Shown here in pieces: positions 1 to 7,228 of a stretch of DNA of 64,000 nucleotides. The translations under genes were made by a program, and so were the position numbers. Within the stretch, counting starts at the first letter, position 1. Each line of letters starts with the position of its first letter. The DNA lies in assembly GCF_042138895.1 (NCBI RefSeq), contig NZ_JBHIKW010000002.1, forward strand, positions 310,001-374,000, given 5' to 3'. The notes under the pieces are model-generated. The model made no database searches and was not told the origin of the DNA. It saw only the letters and a program-made list of their open reading frames with translations. This stretch comes from Cedecea selenatireducens. GTDB taxonomy: Bacteria > Pseudomonadota > Gammaproteobacteria > Enterobacterales > Enterobacteriaceae.

Positions 1-185
1 CCGAGCTGGTTTCCCGCACTCAGCCTGCTGAGAACGACGTGGGGCCGCGTCTGTATATCCAGATAACTGCCCACAGCCCAGGTTCACAGGATGCGACAAT
101 TATCGAGCAAGCGTTTAAAGCCCTATGTACAGAACTGAAAGCAGAAGGCACTATTAACGTGGTTAACCCACAGCAAGATGATTAA
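1..185 (+). CDS. gcvR: Glycine cleavage system regulator GcvR, C-terminal part
   Basis: The left edge cuts this gene; about 60 C-terminal codons remain, read from base 3 to a TAA at 183-185. The residues (ELVSR, then RLYIQITAHSP, then IEQAFKALCTEL and INVV) match the second ACT domain of GcvR. GcvR is an accessory protein that binds GcvA and represses the gcvTHP glycine-cleavage operon when glycine is low. The bcp gene starts 15 bases downstream on the same strand, the same gcvR-bcp arrangement as in E. coli, so the two are probably cotranscribed. Identification rests on remembered family sequence and on synteny. Confidence 0.88.
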   Translation, partial: ELVSRTQPAENDVGPRLYIQITAHSPGSQDATIIEQAFKALCTELKAEGTINVVNPQQDD

Positions 186-200
186 AGACGGAGAGTAGTG

Positions 201-671
201 ATGAGCCCACTGAAAGCCGGTGATAGTGCACCGAAATTTAGCTTGCCCGATCAGGACGGCGAACAAGTAAATTTAACCGACTTCCAGGGACAGAGAGTTC
301 TGGTTTATTTCTATCCAAAAGCGATGACACCAGGCTGCACCGTGCAGGCATGTGGTTTGCGCGACAACATGGATGAGTTGAAAAAGCGTGGCGTGGAAGT
401 GCTGGGCATCAGCACCGACAAGCCGGAAAAACTTTCCCGTTTTGCCGAGAAAGAGCTGCTTAACTTCACCCTGCTTTCTGACGAAGACCATCAGGTCTGC
501 GATCAGTTTGGCGTGTGGGGCGAGAAATCTTTCATGGGCAAAACCTATGACGGCATTCACCGTATCAGCTTCCTGCTGGACGGCGACGGTAAAGTGGAAA
601 AGGTCTTTGATGATTTCAAAACCAGTAACCACCACGATATCGTTGTGAACTGGCTGACAGAAAACGCCTAA
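201..671 (+). CDS. bcp: Thiol peroxidase Bcp (peroxiredoxin Q)
   Basis: A 156-residue thioredoxin-fold peroxiredoxin that reduces H2O2 and organic hydroperoxides in the cytosol. The peroxidatic cysteine is Cys46 in the motif TPGCT, and the resolving cysteine is Cys51, five residues on, which is typical of Bcp. A GTG at 198 lies directly before the ATG at 201; I chose the ATG because it gives the usual N-terminus (M-x-PLKAGD) and a GGAGAG ribosome site lies just upstream. It follows gcvR by 15 bases and is closed by a symmetric terminator. Confidence 0.96.
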   Translation: MSPLKAGDSAPKFSLPDQDGEQVNLTDFQGQRVLVYFYPKAMTPGCTVQACGLRDNMDELKKRGVEVLGISTDKPEKLSRFAEKELLNFTLLSDEDHQVCDQFGVWGEKSFMGKTYDGIHRISFLLDGDGKVEKVFDDFKTSNHHDIVVNWLTENA

Positions 672-680
672 GAACACACA

Positions 681-709
681 AAAAAGCCGACGTCTCAGTC
701 GGCTTTTTT
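681..709. terminator. Bidirectional terminator between bcp and perM
   Basis: A hairpin with stem GCCGAC/GTCGGC (686-691 and 698-703) and a six-base loop is flanked by an A-run before and a T-run after. It can therefore end transcription of bcp on the plus strand and of the converging perM on the minus strand. Confidence 0.85.
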
Positions 710-716
710 ATTCCCG

Positions 717-1793
717 TTATTCCCGGCTGACCGCGTCATCCACCAGCGAAGCATCCGGCCAGGCATGAACGACGGCTTTAATCAGCGTTGCCAGCGGGAT
801 AGCGAAGAACACGCCCCAGAATCCCCACAGCCCGCCGAAAATCACCACCGACAGAATAATCACCAGCGGATGAAGGTTGACCGCCTCCGAGAACAGCACC
901 GGCACCAGCAGGTTGCCGTCGAGCGCCTGAATAATCAGGTACACCCCAAACAGCGTCCAGAACTCGGTGCCGAGGCCAAACTGGAACAGCGCCACGCAGA
1001 TAACCGGAATGGTGACCACAAACGCGCCGATGTACGGAATAAGCACCGAGAAGCCCACCAGCACCGCCAGCAGCAGCGAATAGTTCAGCCCGAAGACAAT
1101 AAAGCCGATATAGGTCGCCACGCCAACGACGATCATTTCCAGCACTTTGCCGCGAATATAGTTGGTGATTTGCTGGTTCATCTCCAGCCAGACCTGCCCC
1201 GCCAGGCCACGGTTGCGCGGCAGAACGCGGCGCACGGCGTTCAGCATCTGCTCTTTATCCTTCACCAGGAAGAACACCATCAGCGGAACCAGAATCAGAT
1301 AGATAGCCAGCGTCAGCAGCCCAACCAGCGACGCCAGGGAGAATTTCACCACCTGGTCGCCCATGCCTGACAGCCGCCCGCGCACGTTTTCGGCCATGGC
1401 GTCGATAATGCCCGCGTCCACCAGCGCCGGGTAGCGCTTCGGCAGCGTGGCGGCAAAATCAGAAAGCTTGTTGAGCATTCCCGGCATATCGCGAATCAGG
1501 TTGATCCCCTGCTGCCAGGCGACGGGGGCCACAAACAGCACCATCAGCAGCAAAATGCCGACAAACAGCACCAGCACGATAGTCGTCGCCCACGTTCGGG
1601 AACAGCCGACACGCTCCAGGCGCACCGTCGGCCACTCAAGCAAATAGGCCAGAACAATAGCCACCAGCAGCGGCGCCAGCAGGCCATGAAGGAAGAACAG
1701 AATGCAAAAGCCCGCCACAAGAATAACCAGCAGCGCAATCGCCTCCGGATCGCTGAAACGACGGCGATACCACTGCAACAACATGTCGAGCAT
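717..1793 (-). CDS. perM: AI-2E-family inner-membrane permease PerM
   Basis: A 358-residue integral membrane protein of the PerM/AI-2E exporter family (UPF0118). Hydrophobic segments cover the first ~75 residues and most of the last ~200, with a hydrophilic central part. The C-terminal half has the conserved family stretch GFSVLIPYIGAFVVTIP. The substrate is not established. An upstream in-frame start would add 17 residues, but the ATG at 1793 gives the usual N-terminus (ML-MLLQWYRRRFSDPEA). It is divergent from bepA, as in E. coli, where these genes also neighbour each other. Confidence 0.93.
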   Translation of the reverse strand: MLDMLLQWYRRRFSDPEAIALLVILVAGFCILFFLHGLLAPLLVAIVLAYLLEWPTVRLERVGCSRTWATTIVLVLFVGILLLMVLFVAPVAWQQGINLIRDMPGMLNKLSDFAATLPKRYPALVDAGIIDAMAENVRGRLSGMGDQVVKFSLASLVGLLTLAIYLILVPLMVFFLVKDKEQMLNAVRRVLPRNRGLAGQVWLEMNQQITNYIRGKVLEMIVVGVATYIGFIVFGLNYSLLLAVLVGFSVLIPYIGAFVVTIPVICVALFQFGLGTEFWTLFGVYLIIQALDGNLLVPVLFSEAVNLHPLVIILSVVIFGGLWGFWGVFFAIPLATLIKAVVHAWPDASLVDDAVSRE

Positions 1794-1996
1794 ACATCCC
1801 TTCCGTGAAGTTTTTTTTGATGGCGAATTGTATCGAAATGTCACCGTAAAGACTTTGCTTTTTACGGCGGATTACAAAGGGATAATCAACCAAATAAAAT
1901 CTTCGCAGCTTCAACGCCCTACAGTACACTTCTTTAAGCGAACAAACTTGTACTCATCGTGTCAAAATCTGACAACGACTAAACGGGACAGTAGTT

Positions 1997-3460
1997 ATGG
2001 TTAGGCAGTTGAAAAAGACCCTGATTGCAACACTTACGGCCGCACTGCTGGCGGGAAGCGCACTCCCTGTAAACGCGGATGTGACTGACCAGCTTCCCGA
2101 CATGGGAACATCCGCAGGCAGCACGCTGTCTATCGCCCAGGAAATGCAGATGGGCGATTTTTACGTCCGTCAGCTGCGAGGCAGCGCCCCGCTGATTAAC
2201 GATCCATTACTCACGCAGTACATTAACTCGCTGGGGATGCGGCTGGTCAGCCACGCTAACTCGGTGAAAACGCCTTTCCACTTCTTCTTAATCAACAACG
2301 ACGAAATTAACGCCTTCGCCTTCTTTGGCGGCAACGTGGTGCTGCATTCGGCGCTGTTCCGCTATGCCGACTCAGAAAGCCAGCTGGCTTCGGTTATGGC
2401 TCACGAGATTTCCCACGTGACCCAGCGCCACCTGGCGCGTGCGATGGAAGACCAGAAGAAAAATGCGCCGCTGACCTGGGTGGGCGCGCTGGGCTCGATC
2501 CTGCTGGCGATGGCGAGCCCACAGGCAGGGATGGCCGCGCTGTCCGGTACGTTGGCCGGGACTCAGCAAGGCATGATCAGCTTTACCCAGCAGAACGAGC
2601 AGGAGGCAGACCGCATTGGCATTCAGGTGCTGCAGCGTTCGGGCTTTGATCCACAGGCAATGCCGGGCTTCCTCGAAAAACTGCTCGACCAGGCTCGCTA
2701 CTCTTCTCGCCCACCTGAAATTCTGCTGACTCACCCGCTGCCGGAAAGCCGCCTGGCGGACGCCCGCAACCGTGCCAACCAAATGCGCCCGGTAGTTGTG
2801 CAGTCCTCAGAAAACTTCTATATGGCAAAGGTTCGCACCCTCGGGATGTATAACTCAGGACGGAATCAGCTGACCCCGGACCTGCTGGATACCTGGTCAA
2901 AAGGCAACGTGCGTGAGCAAAGCGCGGCGCAGTACGGGCGAGCGCTACAGGCTTTACAGGCGGATAAATATGACGAAGCAAGAAAAGCGCTTCAGCCGCT
3001 GCTCACCGCCCAGCCGGCAAACCCCTGGTATCTCGACCTGGCGACAGATATCGACCTCGGTCAGCACAAGGCAAACGACGCTATCAACCGGCTGAAAAAC
3101 GCCCCGGACCTGAAGAACAACCCGGTGCTGCAGCTGAACCTCGCCAACGCTTATCTTGAAGGCGGGCAGCCCGCCGAAACGGCAACGCTGCTTAACCGCT
3201 ACACCTTCGCCCATCCAGACGATACCAACGGCTGGGATCTGCTGGCTCAGGCGCAGGGCAAACTAGGCAACCGCGATCAGGAGCTGGCGGCGCGCGCCGA
3301 AGTCATGGCGCTAAACGGCCGCCTGGATCAGGCCATTTCGCTGCTCGGCAGCGCCAGCTCGCAGGTGAAGCTCGGCAGCCTGCAGCAGGCCAGGTACGAC
3401 GCCCGTATCGATCAGCTGCGCCAGCTACAGCAGCGCTTTAAACCTTATATGAAGATGTAA
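1997..3460 (+). CDS. bepA: Periplasmic metalloprotease/chaperone BepA
   Basis: A 487-residue M48 zinc metallopeptidase with a TPR domain. It has an N-terminal signal peptide (cleavage near VNA-DVT), the zinc motif HEISH around residue 136 followed by a downstream Glu ligand in the EQEAD segment, and a TPR region in the C-terminal ~170 residues. In E. coli, BepA (YfgC) helps assembly of LptD and degrades stalled outer-membrane proteins at the BAM complex; its gene is sigma-E dependent. Length equals that of the E. coli protein. yfgD follows after 11 bases, so the two are probably an operon. Confidence 0.96.
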   Translation: MVRQLKKTLIATLTAALLAGSALPVNADVTDQLPDMGTSAGSTLSIAQEMQMGDFYVRQLRGSAPLINDPLLTQYINSLGMRLVSHANSVKTPFHFFLINNDEINAFAFFGGNVVLHSALFRYADSESQLASVMAHEISHVTQRHLARAMEDQKKNAPLTWVGALGSILLAMASPQAGMAALSGTLAGTQQGMISFTQQNEQEADRIGIQVLQRSGFDPQAMPGFLEKLLDQARYSSRPPEILLTHPLPESRLADARNRANQMRPVVVQSSENFYMAKVRTLGMYNSGRNQLTPDLLDTWSKGNVREQSAAQYGRALQALQADKYDEARKALQPLLTAQPANPWYLDLATDIDLGQHKANDAINRLKNAPDLKNNPVLQLNLANAYLEGGQPAETATLLNRYTFAHPDDTNGWDLLAQAQGKLGNRDQELAARAEVMALNGRLDQAISLLGSASSQVKLGSLQQARYDARIDQLRQLQQRFKPYMKM

Positions 3461-3471
3461 CAGGAGTCCGT

Positions 3472-3828
3472 ATGTCCAAGAAGGTCGAAATTTACCACAA
3501 CCCACGCTGCTCCAAGAGCCGCGAAACGCTGAACCTGCTAAAGGAAAACGGCGTCGAGCCGGAGGTGGTGCTTTATCTGGAAACCCCACCGGACGCAGCG
3601 ACCATCCAGTCGCTGCTGAAGAAGCTGGGCTTCACCAGCGCGCGTGAACTGATGCGCCGCAAAGAAGACCTGTACAAAGAGCTAAAGCTGGATGACGCCA
3701 GCCTCAGCGAGGAAGCGCTGATTAACGCCATGATTGAGCACCCGAAGCTTATCGAGCGCCCTATCGTTCTCGCCAACGGGAAAGCCCGTATTGGCCGCCC
3801 GCCTGAGCAGGTGCTCGAGATCCTCTAA
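3472..3828 (+). CDS. yfgD: ArsC-family (arsenate reductase-like) protein YfgD
   Basis: A 118-residue thioredoxin-fold protein of the ArsC/YfgD family. The HX3CX3R motif is present (HNPRCSKSR, Cys13), and the C-terminus carries GRPPEQVLEIL. Family members reduce arsenate with glutathione/glutaredoxin. YfgD itself is a chromosomal ArsC relative with no linked arsR or arsB here, so a role in arsenic resistance is not shown. It lies 11 bases after bepA with a GGAG ribosome site. In E. coli hda follows; here synteny breaks and opgB converges instead. Confidence 0.93.
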   Translation: MSKKVEIYHNPRCSKSRETLNLLKENGVEPEVVLYLETPPDAATIQSLLKKLGFTSARELMRRKEDLYKELKLDDASLSEEALINAMIEHPKLIERPIVLANGKARIGRPPEQVLEIL

Positions 3829-3837
3829 CCTGCCCCG

Positions 3838-3860
3838 CCCGTTCCCTTCCCGGGAACGGG
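3838..3860. terminator. Hairpin between convergent yfgD and opgB
   Basis: Inverted repeat CCCGTTCCC/GGGAACGGG (3838-3846 and 3852-3860) with a five-base loop in the 32-base gap between convergent genes. There is no long T-run, so its strength as an intrinsic terminator is uncertain. Confidence 0.55.
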
Positions 3861-6167
3861 TTAGCCGCTCACCGGCACAATTTTCAGCTCAGCTAGCCCC
3901 ACGCCAAGCTTACGCGGATCGTGCCCCAGAATATTGCCCTCGTTGGACAGCTGCGGCTTCGGTGGCTCAATGGTCAGCACCTTGCTGCCTTCAGGGTTAT
4001 CAAAGCGCAGCGTGACGGTAGAGAGCTGGTCGCCAAAGGTGATGATCTGCTCTTCATCACCGACCTTCACCGAAATCGGCTCGCCGACGTTCGGGCCGAA
4101 GGCTTTCGCCACCAGCACCAGATCGAACGTTGCCGGCAGCGGATCCTGATACTCAATCGTCACAGCCGGAGCCATGTTGGCGTTTGACCAGCGGCCCCAG
4201 GCTTCCGGGCGCGAAATGCCGCTGAACTGCTTCACGCTTTGCGGCGCACCGGCCACGTTGAAGATGAAGCTGTCCGCCTGGTAGCGAATGCTGTTTTCAT
4301 CCGCCTTCAGCAAGGCAACGTTGTTTTTAAAACGCTCGTTACTCAGCGTTTGCCCGTCAAACTGCACGTTGTACTCGTCCAGCGGCTTGTCCACCCGCCT
4401 TACCGTTGGCTCGCCGCCCAGCTGCCCCTGAGCCACACAGAGCCCGGTAGAAAGCGCGAGCTGTGGCTCCCACAGGCGCGCCATTTTGTAGCAGCGGTCG
4501 GCCCAGATAAACCTATCGTCACTTTTAAAATCAGCCAGCTGATAGCGCAATGGGGCGGAATATTCACTTTCCGGCAGCGGCTCAATTTTACCTTTACCGA
4601 TCTTCAGCAGCAGCGGCAGCTTGAAGTGCGCGCCGGAGTAGCTGAACGTGTTTTTCTTCTGGTCGATGCTGTAGCGGCTGATGGTTTTCGGGAAGTTCCA
4701 CAAATCGATCACGTCCGGCTTCCACTCGGTGACCTTCTCTTTCAGGTTGGTAAAGACCATCGACAGCGACTCGCCGGACAGGCTGCTGCGCCCCAGGCCG
4801 ATGTAGTTCCCGCCGCCGAGAATATCCAGCACCGTGGCGCCGTTATCCATCGTGTTGCGCTTCACGGCTTTTATTTCCGCCTGCGGTTTGTCGCCGCGAA
4901 TCACAAAGAACAGGTTCTGCCTGTCCTGCTTGGTCAGGTATTTATACGCCGTGTTGTTCATCGCCAGATGATCGGAAGAAACCACGATCACCGTATTACG
5001 GAAATAAGGCGAGGCTTTGATTTTGTCTATTAGCGCCGCGATATGCTCCTGGCTACAGGAGACGGCGCTAAAAGAGCGGTTTTCTTTGCCATCGTAGCTG
5101 TAGCTGCGGCGGTTACAGGTGCGCGAAATAAAGCCGTCCGGGTGATGGGTGTCGACCGTCAGCGTAAACAGCGAGAAGCGCTTCCCGGCCTTAGAAAGCT
5201 CGATAAACTTGTCATAAGCTTCGTCCAGCACCGTATCATCGTAAAAGCCCCAGTTATTCTTGTAATTCGGGTCGGCCACCATCCCCTTCAGCTCCTGCGC
5301 GCCGTACATATGCTCGAAGCCGTGGGACTGCAGGAAAATGTCTTTGCCGGCAAAGCGCAGGTCCGCGCCCTGAATAAAGTAGTTTTGATAGCCCGATGCC
5401 TTAAGAATATCGCCGAGGCAGATGTTCTTCGGGAAGAAGCTCGACATCGACGCCGAAGAGTTGCCCTCAAACGGGGCAAACAGCGGGACACCGCACTGCG
5501 AGGCCACAATACCCGCGATGGTGTAATCCATGCCCGCCATCTGGCTGGTGTGGCTGAAATCTATAGCCTGGCTTTTCAGGGCGTTCAGCTCGGGCGCTAA
5601 GTCAGGAAACGCCTGCTCATCAAAATAAGTGCGCTCCAGGCTTTCGCCGTAGATATAGACGAGGTTCAGCTTCGGCTGCTTGATGGTAGCTTCCGGCACT
5701 TTATACCAGTCGGCAAAGTCAGACGTGCCGGTACGGGTCTGGGATTTAATCAGCGACACCACCTGCTGATAAGCGGGCGTTGTTTTTATCGAAAACAGGG
5801 CTAGGAACAGCGCCAGGGCGCTGTAGCCCAAATGATGAGGATGGTTCTTTCGGCGTAAAATCCAGGTCAGACCGCCAAAAATAGCAACCAACCCGACGGC
5901 CAGGCCCAGCCCGGGCAGAATGTATTTGCCGACGCCAGCGCCGGTCATGCTGCTGGTGAGCGTGTAGAGCACCGCATCGTTAATGCCCTCGCCGGTAAAA
6001 TAGTTACTGGCCAGCAGGGTCACGTTGAGCACGATAAACAGGCCGAGCATCAGCAGGATGATCGTCAGCCACCAGATATTTCGACCAGCTTTAACCGCAT
6101 ACACGGCAATAGCCGCCAAAAACAGCATCAAAGAAAGCAATTCGGACAACGCCAGTACCTCAGTCAT
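3861..6167 (-). CDS. opgB: Phosphoglycerol transferase I (OpgB/MdoB)
   Basis: A 768-residue inner-membrane enzyme that transfers sn-1-phosphoglycerol from phosphatidylglycerol to osmoregulated periplasmic glucans. Four hydrophobic segments occupy about the first 150 residues. A large periplasmic domain of the alkaline-phosphatase/sulfatase superfamily follows, with YGESLERTYFDE (metal and nucleophile region), DTHHPDGF and VVSSDHLAMNN. The protein matches E. coli MdoB over its length. The first seven residues may be surplus: a TTG at about 6146 would give the usual N-terminus. In E. coli opgB lies near 99 min, far from both neighbours seen here. Confidence 0.94.
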   Translation of the reverse strand: MTEVLALSELLSLMLFLAAIAVYAVKAGRNIWWLTIILLMLGLFIVLNVTLLASNYFTGEGINDAVLYTLTSSMTGAGVGKYILPGLGLAVGLVAIFGGLTWILRRKNHPHHLGYSALALFLALFSIKTTPAYQQVVSLIKSQTRTGTSDFADWYKVPEATIKQPKLNLVYIYGESLERTYFDEQAFPDLAPELNALKSQAIDFSHTSQMAGMDYTIAGIVASQCGVPLFAPFEGNSSASMSSFFPKNICLGDILKASGYQNYFIQGADLRFAGKDIFLQSHGFEHMYGAQELKGMVADPNYKNNWGFYDDTVLDEAYDKFIELSKAGKRFSLFTLTVDTHHPDGFISRTCNRRSYSYDGKENRSFSAVSCSQEHIAALIDKIKASPYFRNTVIVVSSDHLAMNNTAYKYLTKQDRQNLFFVIRGDKPQAEIKAVKRNTMDNGATVLDILGGGNYIGLGRSSLSGESLSMVFTNLKEKVTEWKPDVIDLWNFPKTISRYSIDQKKNTFSYSGAHFKLPLLLKIGKGKIEPLPESEYSAPLRYQLADFKSDDRFIWADRCYKMARLWEPQLALSTGLCVAQGQLGGEPTVRRVDKPLDEYNVQFDGQTLSNERFKNNVALLKADENSIRYQADSFIFNVAGAPQSVKQFSGISRPEAWGRWSNANMAPAVTIEYQDPLPATFDLVLVAKAFGPNVGEPISVKVGDEEQIITFGDQLSTVTLRFDNPEGSKVLTIEPPKPQLSNEGNILGHDPRKLGVGLAELKIVPVSG

Positions 6168-6315
6168 CGCGCAGCCCGGCGCGATTTTTCATGCAGAAAA
6201 ATAACAGCCGGTAATTTAACCTCACTGTCACATGGCTGCAATTCACCTGACATTACTTTGCGCACGACGTCGGGTTTTCAGCAACTGAGGTGCATTTTAG
6301 GACTAACGGCCTTTA

Positions 6316-6352
6316 ATAGTTTCCAGCTATTACAACCATCGCTACTACAACG
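6316..6352 (+). promoter_or_regulatory. OxyR binding site 1 upstream of ahpC
   Basis: The OxyR consensus is two ATAGnTnnnAnCTAT dyads separated by seven bases. The first dyad (6316-6330) matches every fixed position: ATAG, T, A, CTAT. After a seven-base spacer, the second (6338-6352) keeps AT-G, T and A. This is the expected peroxide-activated control of ahpCF. Confidence 0.75.
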
Positions 6353-6440
6353 GACCGGGGAATTGACCTTTTTGGCGCTAAAATGCTGTAATTTCGCCGC
6401 TGTTATAATTTTTTAAAGTGGAATTGTAACGCGCAACACC

Positions 6441-6469
6441 GGCCACCCTCGCAACGGGTGGCCTTTTTT
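6441..6469 (+). terminator. Intrinsic terminator inside the ahpC leader region
   Basis: A perfect 8-bp stem GGCCACCC/GGGTGGCC (6441-6448 and 6456-6463) with a seven-base loop is followed directly by six T's on the plus strand. No plus-strand gene lies upstream before yfgD, so it must act on a transcript started within the opgB-ahpC gap. It could be an attenuator or the 3' end of a short RNA. Confidence 0.7.
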
Positions 6470-6488
6470 ATGCCCGCAGAAAACGCTG

Positions 6489-6525
6489 TTAGGTATTACC
6501 TCTTGATTCAATAAAACCTACCCAT
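6489..6525 (+). promoter_or_regulatory. OxyR binding site 2, promoter-proximal to ahpC
   Basis: Two dyads with seven-base spacing again fit the OxyR pattern. The first (6489-6503) has TAG, T, A, CT and T; the second (6511-6525) has ATA, A, C and AT. The site ends 13 bases before a TAAAAT -10 candidate (6539-6544), which places it over the -35 region as at classical OxyR-activated promoters. Confidence 0.6.
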
Positions 6526-6583
6526 TAGAGCGCCGGGCTAAAATTCGGTACCTTTCTCCCATCGCAAAACGGAGGAAGTTTAG

Positions 6584-7147
6584 ATGTCTTTAATTAATAC
6601 CAAAATCAAACCATTCAAAAATCAGGCTTTTAAAAACGGCGAATTCGTTGAAGTCACGGAAAAAGATACCGAAGGCCGCTGGAGCGTTTTCTTCTTCTAC
6701 CCGGCTGACTTTACTTTCGTTTGCCCGACCGAACTGGGCGACGTGGCTGACCATTACGAAGAACTGCAGAAGCTGGGCGTAGACGTTTATTCCGTCTCTA
6801 CCGACACTCACTTCACCCACAAAGCGTGGCACGGCAGCTCTGAAACCATCGCTAAAATCAAATACGCGATGATCGGCGACCCAACCGGCGCGCTGACCCG
6901 TAACTTCGAAAACATGCGTGAAGACGAAGGTCTGGCAGACCGCGCAACCTTCGTTGTTGACCCACAGGGCATCATCCAGGCTATCGAAGTGACCGCCGAA
7001 GGCATTGGCCGTGACGCTTCTGACCTGCTGCGCAAAGTGAAAGCTGCCCAGTACGTAGCTTCTCACCCAGGCGAAGTTTGCCCGGCTAAATGGAAAGAAG
7101 GCGAAGCGACTCTGGCTCCATCTCTGGACCTGGTCGGCAAAATCTAA
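6584..7147 (+). CDS. ahpC: Alkyl hydroperoxide reductase peroxiredoxin AhpC
   Basis: A 187-residue typical two-cysteine peroxiredoxin, cytosolic, that reduces H2O2, organic peroxides and peroxynitrite and is recycled by AhpF. The peroxidatic Cys47 sits in FTFVCPTEL and the resolving Cys166 in EVCPAKW, the standard positions. The start is set by a strong GGAGGA site. ahpF lies 81 bases downstream across a hairpin. Upstream OxyR-type sites indicate peroxide induction. In E. coli the upstream neighbour is dsbG; that gene is not here. Confidence 0.98.
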   Translation: MSLINTKIKPFKNQAFKNGEFVEVTEKDTEGRWSVFFFYPADFTFVCPTELGDVADHYEELQKLGVDVYSVSTDTHFTHKAWHGSSETIAKIKYAMIGDPTGALTRNFENMREDEGLADRATFVVDPQGIIQAIEVTAEGIGRDASDLLRKVKAAQYVASHPGEVCPAKWKEGEATLAPSLDLVGKI

Positions 7148-7176
7148 GTTTTACCCGCGTTACCCTCTTTTATTTT

Positions 7177-7206
7177 ACGGCTACTCCTTTTAGTAGCCGT
7201 TTTTTT
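7177..7206 (+). terminator. Hairpin/attenuator between ahpC and ahpF
   Basis: Perfect 9-bp inverted repeat ACGGCTACT/AGTAGCCGT (7177-7185 and 7192-7200) with a six-base loop, followed by six T's. It probably ends most ahpC transcripts and lets a fraction read into ahpF, giving excess AhpC over AhpF. Confidence 0.85.
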
Positions 7207-7228
7207 CTCGCCACCAGGGAGACTGACC

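Larger units (their letters stand above)
6168..6583 (+). promoter_or_regulatory. 416-base opgB/ahpC divergent regulatory region
   Basis: No gene is seen here. The region carries, in order, a strong OxyR-type site (6316-6352), promoter-like elements (TTGACC at 6363-6368 with TGTAAT at 6387-6392, and an extended -10 TGTTATAAT at 6401-6409), an intrinsic terminator (6441-6469), a second OxyR-type site (6489-6525), and a -10-like TAAAAT at 6539-6544. The ahpC ribosome site GGAGGA begins near 6571. The layout suggests two ahpC promoters, the upstream one interrupted by a terminator. Confidence 0.7.

Noticed and set aside
273..677. Minus-strand open frame across bcp
   Set aside because: It lies entirely antisense to a well-conserved gene and encodes no recognisable protein; a shadow of high-GC codon use.
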